Positions 44,543-56,943 of a stretch of DNA of 64,000 nt are shown here, in pieces (the first letter of the stretch is position 1; each line of letters opens with the position of its first letter). The stretch is from NCBI GenBank assembly GCA_025677815.1, contig JAIXMP010000011.1, positions 1,116,001-1,180,000 on the forward strand. Direction: 5' to 3'. The stretch is from Phascolomyces articulosus. Its lineage: Eukaryota; Mucoromycota; Mucoromycetes; Mucorales; Lichtheimiaceae. The position numbers were made by a program, and so were the translations under genes. The notes under the pieces are model-generated. The model did no database searches and was not told the DNA's origin. It saw nothing but the letters and a program-made list of their open reading frames with translations.

Positions 44543-47500
44543 ATGTCGTCGTTTGCTAATAAACAGGGGAATAAAAAGGATTTTACACATCAAAAATCGA
44601 ATCCAAGGTGAGTCTCATTTTTATTATTTTCCGTTTTCCATTGACGTTATGAAACAAATTTTTAAAAAAATCTTTTTCAATTAATGTGCCTATTGTAGCC
44701 GCGGTAATAATAAAAAATGGGGAAACAATGCAACAAATAATCCAGGCAATTCTACGGGACGATCGAATAATGGATCAAGTGGTAGTAACGCGACAACACC
44801 CACTGCTACTACAACAAATAATAATACCACACCTATGCATAATAAACGAGCGGATGAAGATGTAGAAACCATGAGACTCATGCACGATCGTATGCTTTTC
44901 TTACTTTCTAACTTGACAGTGAGTATTTTTTTTTACATATATCCATTTTATTTCCCCCCCAATATATCTATATAGGGAAAATGCGAAAAAAAGATATCAT
45001 TTATGTATATACATAACATATTTATAGACTATTAAAAATATTCACACGCATTTCTATTCTATTTATCAATTTTAATAGGGTAGTGTGGTTCAAATCACAG
45101 TCAAGAATGGTGTTAAATTTGAAGGTGTATTTCATGGTGCTTCAACTGAAGGAGGAGATATTGGTGTTTCATTGAAACATGCTCGTAAAATTCATGATCC
45201 TCAAGCATCTCAAAATGAGAAATCGAAAGTAAACCCATACCCTGTAAAACCTTCTATGTTGATAATGGGAAAAGATCTCGTTGAAATTTATTCACCTGAT
45301 ACTGATTTGACAGCTGGTGACGATTGTAAGTTTTTCATAAAAATATAAAAGGATATACACATGTCGGTCGTGTGGAAAGAGTGTGTGTGAAGGAGCTGTA
45401 TATATACATGCAATTTACTGACACAAAATATCAATTCAATCAATTAGCATTCAAGACAGATACGGATATTAGTGGTAGGATGGAAATCAAGGAACGAGAA
45501 TTGTTTAAATGGAAACCAGAAGAAGGTGCTAGTGAATTTGGAGCTTTGGAAGGCGAAGAAGTGACCGATGGACAAAATGGCAGTTGGGATCAATTTGCAG
45601 CAAATGAAAAACTCTTTGGTTTAAAGACAGACTTTGATGAAGAAATTTATACAACACGATTGGATCGATCAGCACCTGATTTTAAGGATCGTGAACGTTT
45701 GGCTATCGAAAAAGCAAATGAAATCCAGCGAGTAAGTTCTTCAATGATCAGTATTTTGGGATTGGATAAAAGATATCATACTCACCAACACTGAATTTTT
45801 CTTTAGTCGGCAGCGAACAACGTACACGTAATGGAGGAACGTGGTATTGCCATAGATGATAGTGGCATGGATGAAGAAGATCGATATGCTGGTGTTGTTC
45901 GTGATACTAACAAGTATATGCCTCCCGCTTTAAGAAAGCAAATGCAAGCTGCTGCTCGAAAGGACGATAAAAAGGTGGAAAGTAATAATAATAATAATAA
46001 TCCATTACAGAATATTATGACGACCAATATTCCCAAGGCGGTTGTTACAACAGCTTCTCCAGTGACGCATTTACCAAATACACGACAGGATGGGCATGAT
46101 AAGGTTTGTTTGTTTAGTTTCCCTACATTGTGTGTGTGATGTTGTGCGTGCGCGTGTGTTTATCTGTGTTACGAGAAAAAAACAACATAAAGTGTGCGTT
46201 TATCTATCCACGTTGATCACATGTGAAAATGGTAAAATTCATTTATGCTCGAAAATAACACTTATACATTAGAAATCAACCACGACAACAACAACGACTA
46301 CAACGACGGCAACAACAACGGCAACAACCACCGGTACCAAATTGGGTCCCGATGGACAACCCAAACGTATTGAAAATGAAATTGCTCATACATTTCGACA
46401 ATTTGCCATGCAAGAAAAGGATAAACTCCATGCAAAGAAACAGGCACTTCAAAAGAAGGAAAAGGAGGACCGATTGGCAGAATTGATGAAGTTCCATCAA
46501 ACATTCAAATTGAATGTTCCTGTTCCTGCTGATCTTGTTCCATTGTTATCCAAAGGTAAAAAATCGGGTAGTCCTGGTGAAAGCCTTTCTCCTCCTTCTG
46601 TACCAGCGGAAGTACCCAAGAAACAACAACCATCCGAAGAAAAGAAATCTGAACCTGTTGCTCCATCACAACCATCCCCTACCAAAGAACAAGAGGATGC
46701 CATTAAGACAGTTCCAGCTCCAGCTCCAGCAGTAGCAGCAGCAAAGAAAGAAACACTGGATAAATCTAAATCACCATTCAAGTTCAATGTAAAGGCGACT
46801 GAATTTAAACCCAATCCATCTGCTCCTGTCTTTGTTCCTGGTGGTAGTAGTGGTGCCACCACACCAGGTGGCGCAAAATCCGTCTCTGGTGGTGATGGTT
46901 CTCCTTTCTTTGCTGGTCGTCAGTTAAAGAAAGGAACAGGAGCAGAACAATTAACCATTGCTGAAGCATTTACCCCTCCATTTGCAAAAGGCAAAGAACC
47001 AGTGACACCTAATTCTATTGGTCCTACTTGGCCATTTGGTACCAAGCAATACAAGTATCATTTCAATCAATATAATAATTATGAAGAGGAAATGTTTGGT
47101 GGCTATGGATCTCCTGGTTATCCTTATGGATATCCTCAGTATCGTTATGCACCGGTAAGTACCAAAAAATTGAGGGTGTTTTTTGTTATTGTTGTTATAA
47201 TACTACTGTTAGAACAAGAGGGAATGAACGGACATTAGAAAATTGATTTAGTACTTTATATATTTATTAGCAATATGTCCAAGCTCCTATGGCCATGCAA
47301 CAAACTGGTCATCCATACATGAGCCCTCAACAGGTAAATATAAGAGAAATAATGGCATGATTCGGTGAAAAAGATATGATTTGCTAAAAAAAAATGATTA
47401 TTATTATTATAGTTTGTACATAATGTACCATTGACGGGTGCTCCAATGCCACATGCGGGTGCCCCTCCTGCTGTCGCATATAGTCCACAAATGGCCAACG

Positions 47501-48012
47501 TTTCACCTCGTAAGTTTAGACATAAAATGGATGAATATACACAGGGAAAAGAGTATTAAATATATGATGTCTATATTACTTTTAGATGGATCACCCTTCC
47601 CTCAAGGATTCCCATCCCCTCAACGATCTCCCATTGTTCCTCACGGTGTCCCACCTCACCAAGTTTATCAATATCAGGGCAATGGTCCTCATGGTAAAAT
47701 AATAATTAATAATTTATTTTTAATATATGGAGAGGGGCATCATTGAGACTTATATATATTCAAATGTTGATTAGTGGGTCCAGGTCCAGTGATTATGCAA
47801 CGACCCATGATGATGGATCCTAACCAAGTGCATTATCCTCCTCAACAAGAACAACCTCAACCACCACCACCTCACCATGGTGTACATCCCAGTAAGTCTT
47901 TGTATTACATTTTGGTATTAAACAGTGTAATTATGATACTAATTACTCAACCACATCTTGTTTTATTATTATAGCAAACGATCCATCAGGTGAACCATTA
48001 TCATCACAATAA
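44543..48012 (+). CDS. Ataxin-2/Pbp1 family RNA-binding protein
   Basis: The gene starts at the ATG at 44543 (SSFANKQGNKKDFTHQ) and has about nine or ten exons. The Lsm domain spans MHDRMLFLLSNLT-GSVVQI to MLIMGKDLVEIY (about 44880-45300). The LsmAD region follows (FKTDTDISGRMEIKEREL, then AANEKLFGLKTDFDEEIYTT, about 45450-45730). A helical segment reads NKYMPPALRKQMQAAARK. The PAM2 motif that binds poly(A)-binding protein lies at about 46775-46830 (FKFNVKATEFKPNPSAPVF). The C-terminus is Pro-, Gln- and Tyr-rich low complexity, spread over several small exons, ending GEPLSSQ at 48012. Pbp1 proteins act in stress-granule assembly, poly(A) control and translation. Domain order is complete and the family call is firm; exact borders of the last exons are less sure. 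Confidence 0.88.
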
Positions 48013-48593
48013 GAAAAATGAAAAAGATATAGTTTTAATTGTGTATTTTCATCCACAACATAAAAACCTTAATCACTCTTGTTTTTCTTTCTCTCTTACT
48101 CTGACACACCTCAACGCCTTTATCACTTACTCGCATTCTCTCTGCAATTTATCACTTCTTCCTCCTTCTCTCACATATCTACACCCATTCACAACATTCA
48201 TTTCAATCAAAAACCTGAAAAAAACATTACCACCATCATCACGCACAATAAGAACACAATTTGTAAATTGAACGCACTCAAAAACTTTCACTTACACACT
48301 CTATTTTTTTTCTAACAGATCATTGTTTTTTATTTTTTTAACTTTTTTTTAGGAGGGATAAAAAATGAATGTGCCGAAAAAAAAAAAAAAAAGAATCAAA
48401 AATGGAAAAAAAAATACAAATCAAAACATGTCAAATTTATTGGTGTTGCAAGTGTAATGTGTTAATGTGATGTGTGTGTGACCGGCAGACTTTTTGTTGC
48501 CAGAGCGGGTATCAATGCTTTACTACTAGAAGCTTCTCTTCACTTTTTTTTTATAAAAAAAACTCATTTTCCATTTTAAAAAATAATCATAAA
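48013..48593. other. Intergenic between ataxin-2 and UPF0538
   Basis: 3' flank of ataxin-2 (CT/AC-rich) followed by A- and T-rich DNA upstream of the UPF0538 start. I see no gene. Confidence 0.45.
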
Positions 48594-49398
48594 ATGGATA
48601 CATTAACAAGTCATACGCGACCAACCACGGATGCTGTTCTTACCATTCGATGCATTAAATCATTTGAGTATCGTACATGTAAAAATCTTGTTTTACAACA
48701 TGTGAATCTTGAAACCACTACAGTTGGAGAGTTAAAAGCACTTGTACGCGAAAGTAAGTTTCCTAAAATATAAATTATAGTTTATCTGTATAACTTATGC
48801 AATCATCCATAAATGTTAATAAATAATAATAATCATTATCATCATCATAATAAATATGCAAAGAAATCAAGACTACCTCTGGATGGAAACCATATTTAAA
48901 TGTCCAATTTGGTAAGGAGGCTAATCTTGTTTGTATCCTACAGTAATAGTTTCATCCCAACTTACTCAGTAACCTCCTTTTTATTATTTTACATCAGATA
49001 CCATCAAATTATATACAGTGGCGCACGGTCATAAGGTAATAATCTTTGTTATAAAAATGAAATGATGTGTTTATGGATCATCATGACCAATGGCTAATTA
49101 AAAAAAGAACGAATTTATCCATTAGACGATGAATCTCATCATTAATATGGAAGATGATCAAAGTTTGATTTATTCAGACGATTCTGCGACTTTGGCCTGG
49201 CTTGGCTGTGGTAAGTTCTTTTGCAATAAGGAGAGAATAAAAGATAGAAGGGGTGATGGAGGGTATATTTTAAACAAGAAGAAGAGGCCTAGAATCTAAC
49301 ACTTTTATGTAATGTAACCAGAAAACGAAACTGAACTTTCTTTTTTTAATCGGGAGGCATATGAAGTTTTCAAAAAGAACCCTGATATGAAATGGTAA
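48594..49398 (+). CDS. UPF0538 protein (C2orf76 homologue)
   Basis: Five short exons join in frame from the ATG at 48594 to the stop at 49398. The protein starts with a Thr-rich leader, then VLTIRCIKSFEYRTCKNLVL, which matches the opening of human C2orf76, and VNLETTTVGELKALV. The next exons read KTTSGWKPYLNVQF, DTIKLYTVAHGHK and TMNLIINMEDDQSLIYSDDS, then LAWLGC, and the last exon has ENETELSFFNREAYEVF followed by NPDMKW. This follows the UPF0538 family end to end, including the terminal W. The fold looks ubiquitin-like. No molecular function is known for the family, so none is assigned. Total length is about 135 residues. Confidence 0.8.
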
Positions 49399-49684
49399 AA
49401 AATATGCACTCCATTTGGAAGCTGTAAATGGCTAATAATAAGATATAATCCACCCACCAATCATGTTTATCCCTACTATTATTTTTTTCTGCATTTTATT
49501 CTTTTACAAACTATATAAACGACATCTTTTTCTTTTACTCCTTGCTTTCAATTATAAATTCCTTTTCCTTCCTCTTTTTTACTCTATTTTTTTTTTCGTG
49601 TGCGTGTGCTTTTGCGTGTATTTGAGTCTTCTTTTATTTTGTGTACGTTTAAAAAAATATATATCATTACCTTACATATATATA

Positions 49685-51939
49685 ATGCACCGATTATCAT
49701 TAGCTGCTCTATTAGTACTCTCATTAAGTGCATCATCCAGTTGGGCTGCTCCAACATCAGCATCATCTATTCACGGGGGTTTAGATACAACGACAAATCA
49801 AAACATTTACTACACACCAGAACAACGAGTAAGATAAAATATCCTTTTATAATAACAGCATTACTTGTATGTCATCAAATAATCATTATCGTGGTAATAA
49901 CCCTCATTATTAATAGTCTAATGTTGGTAAACGTGATATTTACAACATTCGACGTAAGATAAAAAGACAATAGGTTCTACTAATTTGGGATAAGTGGCAA
50001 TTTACTAGCATGAATAGCTGACCTTATTTTTTTATATATGTTAGAACAAGGATGTATTAATATGATGGATGCTAATCCGAATCATTGGTAAGTAAATTAT
50101 CATACCAATAACATTAATAAATATTGCTCACATATGCAAAAAAAAAATAGCCACGTATCAATACACGTTTTTGCTCATTTGTATATTTCTTTTACTCTTT
50201 TCATCATTTACTACCGGCATTCCTTTCTATGTGGTCCGATTTCCCCTGTCACCAACATTATCTTTATCATTATCATCACCCTTTCCAACCCTTTCTTTCT
50301 CATACTACCTCCCTCCCCCTCGTAAATCAATACAAATCATAGTCATTCAACATCATCGTTTGTTAAACGACAGCTTGTCGTACCTGGCCAACGCAATATG
50401 CCACAGCAAAATGGTGCTGAAAGCAGACCACCACCCAATAATGGTGGACAACGACAACCTCAATTAGAAGCTCAACAAGGGCTTCAACCGCAACAACAAC
50501 CTCAAGACCATATATATATGAATGCTCAAGCCTTGCCTTCAACTGAACAACAAGGCCACGAGCAACCACCCCAACAGCAACAAGAGCAACCTGCTCCTCA
50601 GCAACAAACTGCCCCTCCACAACAATCTCAACAAAGTTACCAAACACCAGCTTCAGCTCCTCAGCAACAAAAAGCTCCACAACCTCAACAACCTGCTGCA
50701 ATTCATCGATATGTGAATCCTGCATCCATGATGAGTAATAATCACGAACAAGATAAAGTTATTGCTACTGCACCTGCTCCCGCCAAACAAGAGCAATATG
50801 TACCTCCTTCTTCCACAACAACATCACCGCCTCCTGGTACAGAATCTCCTATTGTGACCTCTCCTCCCCCTACCAAAACTGCTACCGAAACTAAAAATCC
50901 TGCTGCTTCTGAAGATATTATCACTACTGAAAATAGTAAAAAGAAGACAACAACAGAAAACTTTAAATCTCATAATAGCAAAGTGTCCGTTCCTCTCATC
51001 GATACCACAGTGGAGAATGCTTTATCAACACCTTCTCCTTCAACTACAGCTAAAGAAGATAAAAAGAAAAAGGCCACACCCACACCGATTGAATACCAAG
51101 ATGGATTAACTGTTACTCTTGAAAGCAAATCAGAGTTTTGTTTGCTTTTACCCAGCGATCCAGGAAATCATAACATTGGAGAATCTGAAAAAAGTGCACG
51201 TGCATTTTGTACAAGTGAAGGTTTGGCACCTGGAGCCAAAATGATGCCAGAAGGTTTCATTCAATCTGCCGATTTCAAATCGACCAGTTCATATGTTCAA
51301 GTGACAGGTACGATCGACAATGCTGCTTATCAATTATCCGATCAAGATGGTGGTGGTCAGGTAAATATTCCTTTCTTCTTAAACTGAAGAACAGCATATG
51401 TTATATATTTGTACTATGATTATTTGATTCAATCATATCTACCTCCTTATTTTTTTTCCCTCTCTTTTTTCTAATAACGATTTGTTTTTTTTCCCCTTGT
51501 TTGAAATATTATTTAGTATGATGATCATGGTTCGGGATCACCACCTGGTTCTCATTGCAAAAATTACGCTCATTATGTATCCCTGATTGAACCTAATCAA
51601 AACCGGTTCTGTATTCGATGGTAAAGTATCATAGTTCATCATTATCTGCTGCTCAAGTAGTAAGAGTAGCATAAATATAAACTCAAAAGAGAGAGAAAGA
51701 AAAGAAGGGGAAAACGGGGAAGGATGAAAATGACATGAGGAGAAATGATAGGTTGGAAGCTAAGTGAGGAGAAGATATGGTTTCCTTGTATCTTTGGAAG
51801 GGAAGGAAAAGGTTATTACTAAAGAAACCACAACATATAACTAATTTATTCTATATACCTATATAATAGCTGCAATTCATACCAAGATTGTAACGCTGGA
51901 CGTAGTGAGTATGGTTGCGATTCAGTCTTGCGTGAATAA
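49685..51939 (+). CDS. Secreted Gln/Pro-rich protein with a C-terminal Cys-rich domain
   Basis: The ATG at 49685 opens a signal peptide (HRLSLAALLVLSLSASSSWA). Small exons follow (EQGCINMMDANPNH near 50045-50090), then a long exon from a CATAG acceptor near 50341 reading HSTSSFVKRQLVVPGQRN. This contains a KR pair suited to Kex2 processing. Next comes about 230 residues of Gln-, Pro- and Thr-rich sequence. The C-terminal domain (about 51080-51939, two introns) reads SEFCLLLPSDPGNHNIGESE, ARAFCTSEGLAPGAKMMPEG, FIQSADFKSTSSYVQVTGTI, YAHYVSLIEPNQNRFCIRC and CNSYQDCNAGRSEYGCDSVL. That domain, with paired cysteines, belongs to a widespread family of fungal secreted proteins sometimes labelled macrophage-activating-glycoprotein-like. 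The function is unknown. It may be wall-associated or extracellular. Confidence 0.75.
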
Positions 51940-52739
51940 TTAAATATATAGAACGCATCAACAGCACCATCAATATCCATCATTATTATACACTACTCTA
52001 ATATCTTTTATTATTAATTAATTTGTGTTGTGAACTAAAAAAAAGTTTACTCTTATTATATAAAATATAAAAAAAAAGTTTGTTGTATCCGATCTAGTTC
52101 GATTAATTACTTGAAAATGTTTGAATGTTGCGCGTTACTGTTGATAAATATAGTTATTGTTTATAAATGATGAGAGCTGGAACGTAAAAGTGCTACGCTA
52201 TGGTCTCCTTCTTTTTGTTCAATCGTCATCTTTGCAATTTGCGGATCAGATATAGAACATTTTACGTAAAGAAAAAAAATTTAAAGTTCATTACCATATA
52301 GCTTTATGCTGATCATCCATGTCAAATCGTTGTTTATTCTTTCATAGAGATTACTTACTAGTAGTACGCTAATAGGAGAAAAGAGTCTTTTTTTTTATTT
52401 ATCCAGGTTATACCTACATAATATCACAAGCAAGGGATACTTTTTATATGTTTGGTATTTTATATAAACATACCGTAATTAAAATGGCTGGTTCCTTTCA
52501 TTTTTTTTTTATTATCAACGATCAAGATGATCAATTATTAAAACATAAAAATCATCGTTATTATAGAAGAAATGCTTATATATATATAGGTGTTGTAAAT
52601 GAAAATCTTTATTTAGAGATCCTACTCTTCTATAAATAAAGTTAATATAACCACATTTGTACAATGCAACAAGCGTCGTCTAAAAATTTTTACGGATCCA
52701 TCGTCATTCTCAATATAGCAAGAAAAAGATTCCTATTTT

Positions 52740-52791
<52 letters not shown>

Positions 52792-53820
52792 TTCAAAACA
52801 AACAATGATCTGCAGTGAATTTGGCATATTACATGTAATGGTGTTGACGTTTGTAAATACTAAAATACCTAAAAACGTTCACTTTATGAAAGCCAATGAT
52901 TGGCTCGGCTTTAATAAGAAAAAGTGAAACTGCATAAAAAAAAAGGTCTCGACTACTAGGAGTCGCAAGGAATAATGCCAATTATAATATGTAGAGCATA
53001 CACAAGATCATATATATACGTATTAAAATGTTTTCATAATATGCAGTAAAAATATTCCATCATTTCATCCTATACAACTGGAATAAGTACGTAACTCTAA
53101 TGAAAATATAGTTTCAAGAAACGTGTAAGATCATCACTTTATTATTCTTATTTTTAATATGAATAATTAGAGTATAGTAATTATAATGAACAAGTTAAAT
53201 CTAAACGCTTTTTATTATTGTTTGAAATCATCACAGCAATGATGATGGGAATAATAATCGTCGTCTTCTCTCCATGATACCATACATCTTGTACAGGGAC
53301 AACAACTGGAACAACACTACTTGTACCCACAACAATATGGAATATTAACGCTCCTGAAGTTTTGATAATAACAAAGGTAGCCACTGTTTCTGATATCGTT
53401 ATGATTGTAGTCAATAATGTTGGTATAATCGTTTGTTCAGTAGTGAAAACAATGTTTTCTACTGTTGTCGTTGTTACGACAAGGATGATTGTGTGTTGTG
53501 TATGTTGCTGTCGGTTAAACAGTTACTTTTTCTGGATATTATATAGTACCATATCATACCTAGAAGGAACAACCTTCATAAGCTTCGCATGATAAGTCTT
53601 TAAATGTTAGTACCACTTGCTCTGAATTTTGATAGTTATTTCAATTACTCTTTCAGCTAGATACAGTTGTTGAAAATTATCATATAATTAGTAGAAAAAT
53701 TATCGTTATAAACTTATGATGAGTGGTATTTGCATAATTTATTTTAATTCAGTTTTTTTTATAGCTCTTAAAGCTAGAATCAATCCTTCAAAAAATCCAT
53801 CATATCTGCCCCCCCAACAT
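51940..53820. other. Gene-poor AT-rich region
   Basis: 3' flank of the secreted-protein gene, then AT-rich DNA. Contains the 47-T tract (52742-52788) and a short Val/Ile-rich minus-strand frame at about 53400-53190 (TIITISETVATFVIIKT) that looks like the stalk and hydrophobic tail of a GPI protein. This piece may belong to the pseudogene immediately to its right. Confidence 0.45.
52742..52788. repeat. Poly-T tract, 47 nt
   Basis: Uninterrupted run of 47 T. The longest homopolymer of the window. On the minus strand it would be a poly-A tail-like run. Confidence 0.95.
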
Positions 53821-54610
53821 AATTAAGTCGATTTCACCTTCGTAATTATAGTGGCCAGCATCCGCTGGATAAAACTTGAAAATGGTTCGACAGTTAAGGA
53901 ACCAAAACTGGGATTATTCGTGACTATATCTAAAGATCTACAATCTCCTTGTATAGGTACCTATAAACAATTTAATTGTCAAATATATCAAACGAAAATC
54001 AAACCTTATCTTCTAATCCATTTCACATTTTCCCATCTTCGCCAGTAACACTGATAATCATATTAGTTACAATTGTTTTATCATCATCAAGACAATTCAC
54101 ATCTGTAGGTCAATTCCATGAAGTAGTGGCACCTAAAAAGATATCACCCACATCAGCTAATTCAGAGACTGGTCAATCTGAACAATTGTTTGGATCATCA
54201 CATATATTGATGGTAAAGGCATTGTAGCTAGGAGGACCTGCACTTTACGCAGCACTGAGTCACTTTTAAATCCGACACAAGATTTGCCGAACATGGGGGT
54301 ACAACATGCTCCTTCCTGTTTATCCTTAATACGTAACAGCCTAAATCATCTATGTATTCACCATAATTCTCTTCATCGAATATCACAGTCGCATCCAGTT
54401 CCCCATCATGTATCTAGCTTAACTGCCGCCAATATAGGCTAAACCAAATGTAAGATTGTCCGTCGGTCCTACGCTCCAATCCATTGGGTCGTTCCTGTTA
54501 TTGATGGCCAGTATGCTTTTGTCACTTAGTGAATTGAAATGCCCCTTGATGCCAATGAGTCCTGCAAAAATGCCATCAGAATGTGTCGTCGTGGATCCAA
54601 TAATCAATAT
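53821..54610 (-). pseudogene. Secreted-protein pseudogene with in-frame TGA codons
   Basis: Reading the minus strand from 54607: GSTTTHSDGIFAGLIGIKG, NRNDPMDWSVGPTDNLTFG and LAYIGGS, then a frame change to IHDGELDATVIFDEENYGEY and IDDLGCYVLRINRKEH. Another change leads to AGPPSYNAFTINICDDPNNC, SELADVGDIFLGATTSWN, PTDVNCLDDDKTIVTN and MIISVTGEDGKM. In this last frame TGA interrupts at 54173-54175, 54110-54112, 54023-54025 and 53999-54001, each where a Trp would read naturally. After a TATAG acceptor at about 53960 it continues VPIQGDCRSLDIVTNNPSFG and then KFYPADAGHYNYEGEIDLI in a shifted frame. The conserved-looking cysteines suggest an extracellular protein. I do not recognise the family. 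Confidence 0.5.
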
Positions 54611-55740
54611 AGATCAAAATGATTGATTTAATAGACGTAAAATGAAGTATATATATATGGTGCAAATCATTTAAAACAGACGTTTTTTTTCTATTTTTTT
54701 CAAAATTGAACTACTCTTTGGGATTCTAAGATGTTTAAAAATATGTTTCAGGAATTTCATAATTTGATATACATAGAATATAAATCCTGGAATGGATTTT
54801 TTCTAAAATAGATAATGATTACAGAGAAGAGATTTAAAAAAAAAGAATTAGCAGAGAGAGCCCATCCAATGCAACACATTTCTATGCAGGCGTATCTATA
54901 TAAAGTTAGTAAATTTCCATATTTAGTTTATCCAAGTTTGCACCCATTAAAACATCGATTACTTTCTCTGTATATGTAGTGAATCTTCTTGATGTAATAT
55001 GATCAGTTTCTTGTTATTCGTTGATCAAGCCATAATATAGTAAATAGGTTAAACTGGCATATAATATTCCTGCTATTAAATAAAAAGTAGATGAATAAAA
55101 AAACGTTATTGATAAGGGTTTAGTTAGATATGGAATAAGCACACATTTATTTAAAGGCTAACATACCCTACACACATACATATGCTTAATAGCCTTTTGA
55201 GTGTTACAACTTCTTTTTTTTTTTTGCATCTACCATCCTACTTTTTTTAATTGATATGTTTCCGACTTCATCTTTCTAGCATATTATATTTATTTATGCA
55301 AACATGTCTTTTTTTGATTCAACCCACACTCTTCTATATATATACTTTACTTATCATCATCCTATTTATTGTTATATTCAACCATTCGATGAATCTTTTT
55401 TTTACATATAAGTACTATCTTTTCTTTGTTGGTTTACCTCTAAATTTTAAATGCATATTTCTCTTATCATTTATAATGTACTTTACTGCTTAATTCTATT
55501 TTTTTTTCTTTTCATTGAACTTAGGGGAACTTTTTGATGAGGTCTGAAAAAATAAATCAATGCATTAGAACCTATATATCTGATTCAAACAGTCCTTCTG
55601 TTGCTGCATTAGATAGCCACTAAACCATATTTGGAATTCGGAATTTGAATATTTTGGGATGCAACATCTTCAAAAATGTCTGTTTTAAATGATTTGCACC
55701 ATATATATAATTGCATTAGTTATTATTTGTGTCGTGTAAT
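54611..55740. other. AT-rich region right of the pseudogene, no gene seen
   Basis: T-rich and A-rich DNA with no sustained conserved frame. It may include the decayed upstream exons of the pseudogene at 53821-54610. Confidence 0.4.
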
Positions 55741-56052
55741 TCAAGTGTAACCAGGTGTGTATAGAAGGAATGATATAATAAATTTTATTATCACCACAAT
55801 TGCGTAAGAAGAGCTTCCAATAATAGTTGAGGATAAGGGGCACACAGTAATATCTTTTATGTTTATAGTTACACCTTGTCTTGACACTAATAACTGCTGA
55901 TGATAGGAAACAGTATCATTTTTTTTGCTTAATAAGGTATTCTTTCCTTGATGAACATATGGTTGCTGTTCTGCATTTCCGTTATTAAATGTATGATCAC
56001 TACTAACTAGTGCAACAAAAATCACAATTGCTTTTGATATGGAAATATTCAT
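55741..56052 (-). CDS. Possible small secreted or membrane protein, 103 residues
   Basis: From an ATG at 56050-56052 the frame reads MNISISKAIVIFVALVSSDH, a plausible signal peptide. A polar stretch follows (NAEQQPYVHQGKNTLLSKKN), and the C-terminus is hydrophobic (YAIVVIIKFIISFLLYTPGY), like a GPI or tail anchor. I know of no homologue. It lies on the same strand as the pseudogene to its left and might be that gene's decayed first exon rather than an independent gene. Confidence 0.3.
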   Translation of the reverse strand: MNISISKAIVIFVALVSSDHTFNNGNAEQQPYVHQGKNTLLSKKNDTVSYHQQLLVSRQGVTINIKDITVCPLSSTIIGSSSYAIVVIIKFIISFLLYTPGYT

Positions 56053-56943
56053 ATTGATAAATGAAAGAGAGGGGAAGAAGATACGATGACAATAAATGAA
56101 TTTTATTAGCATGGATAGATCTTGAAAACGTACCATAGTAAATGTGAAGAATGTTTTAATATAAACGTTGCGTTGGATTTATTTGCTACTCATTATTAAG
56201 AATCATGCAAAAGTATCTTCTTGGAATCACACCTAAGTCAATTTAAAATGTCAATCTAATAAGTATTATTATCATTATTATTATATAAGATAAAATGTTG
56301 TTTGAAAGCCTATTGCGTAAAGAAAAATATGTTGCAAATAAAAATACTTTTGAAAGAGTACCAGTGCTTTGTATAAGTATTATAGTTCATCTTTCATGAT
56401 GCATGGTATAATATAATACTAAGGATGAAGATATTATTGTCAAATTTTATGTGTTGCTTAAAGTAAAGAAGTATGTTGTGGTTTTATACTAAAGTTATTA
56501 CCTAAAGAAAATAAAGTTCCCATATATGTACAGTAAATGAATGCTGCGTCCAAATGGTATCTACTTCTTCCAACTTCTCGCTTGCACCGTTACTGTAAAT
56601 TACTTATGTGCTCTTCTTGATTCATCCATTAATGATATATAGAATGTAAATGCTTGTTGAATGACGAGATGAAATTAAGTATCAGCTTCTGCTGTTATTG
56701 ATGCTGTTATTTATTATCTTGCAAGTATAAAGTCATAGTATTATATCTTGTTTAAAAAATTATCACGACGAGTTCACTTGCTTACCATTGATCAATTCAG
56801 CCATACTGGGTATACATTGAAACATTTAGAAGAACATTTGAATAATGATAAAATTCATATTCCGTCTATGCAAATTAAAAAAAGCATAGCCTTTATTTTT
56901 TTCATTTGTTTCTTCTCTTTCTGTAAAAAAAAAATACGTGTCC
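56053..56943. other. Upstream region of the INTS3-like gene
   Basis: AT-rich DNA. The last 200 bp before the ATG at 56944 includes an open frame from about 56748, but it ends before the start of the conserved protein and is probably not coding. Promoter position is not readable. Confidence 0.4.

Noticed and set aside
50363..50725. Minus-strand Val/Glu-rich ORF
   Set aside because: Antisense of the Gln/Pro-rich stalk of the secreted protein.
53821..54610. Use of TGA as tryptophan, or a mitochondrial DNA insertion
   Set aside because: TGG is also used in the same frame, other genes in the window end at TGA, and the protein does not resemble any mitochondrial product.
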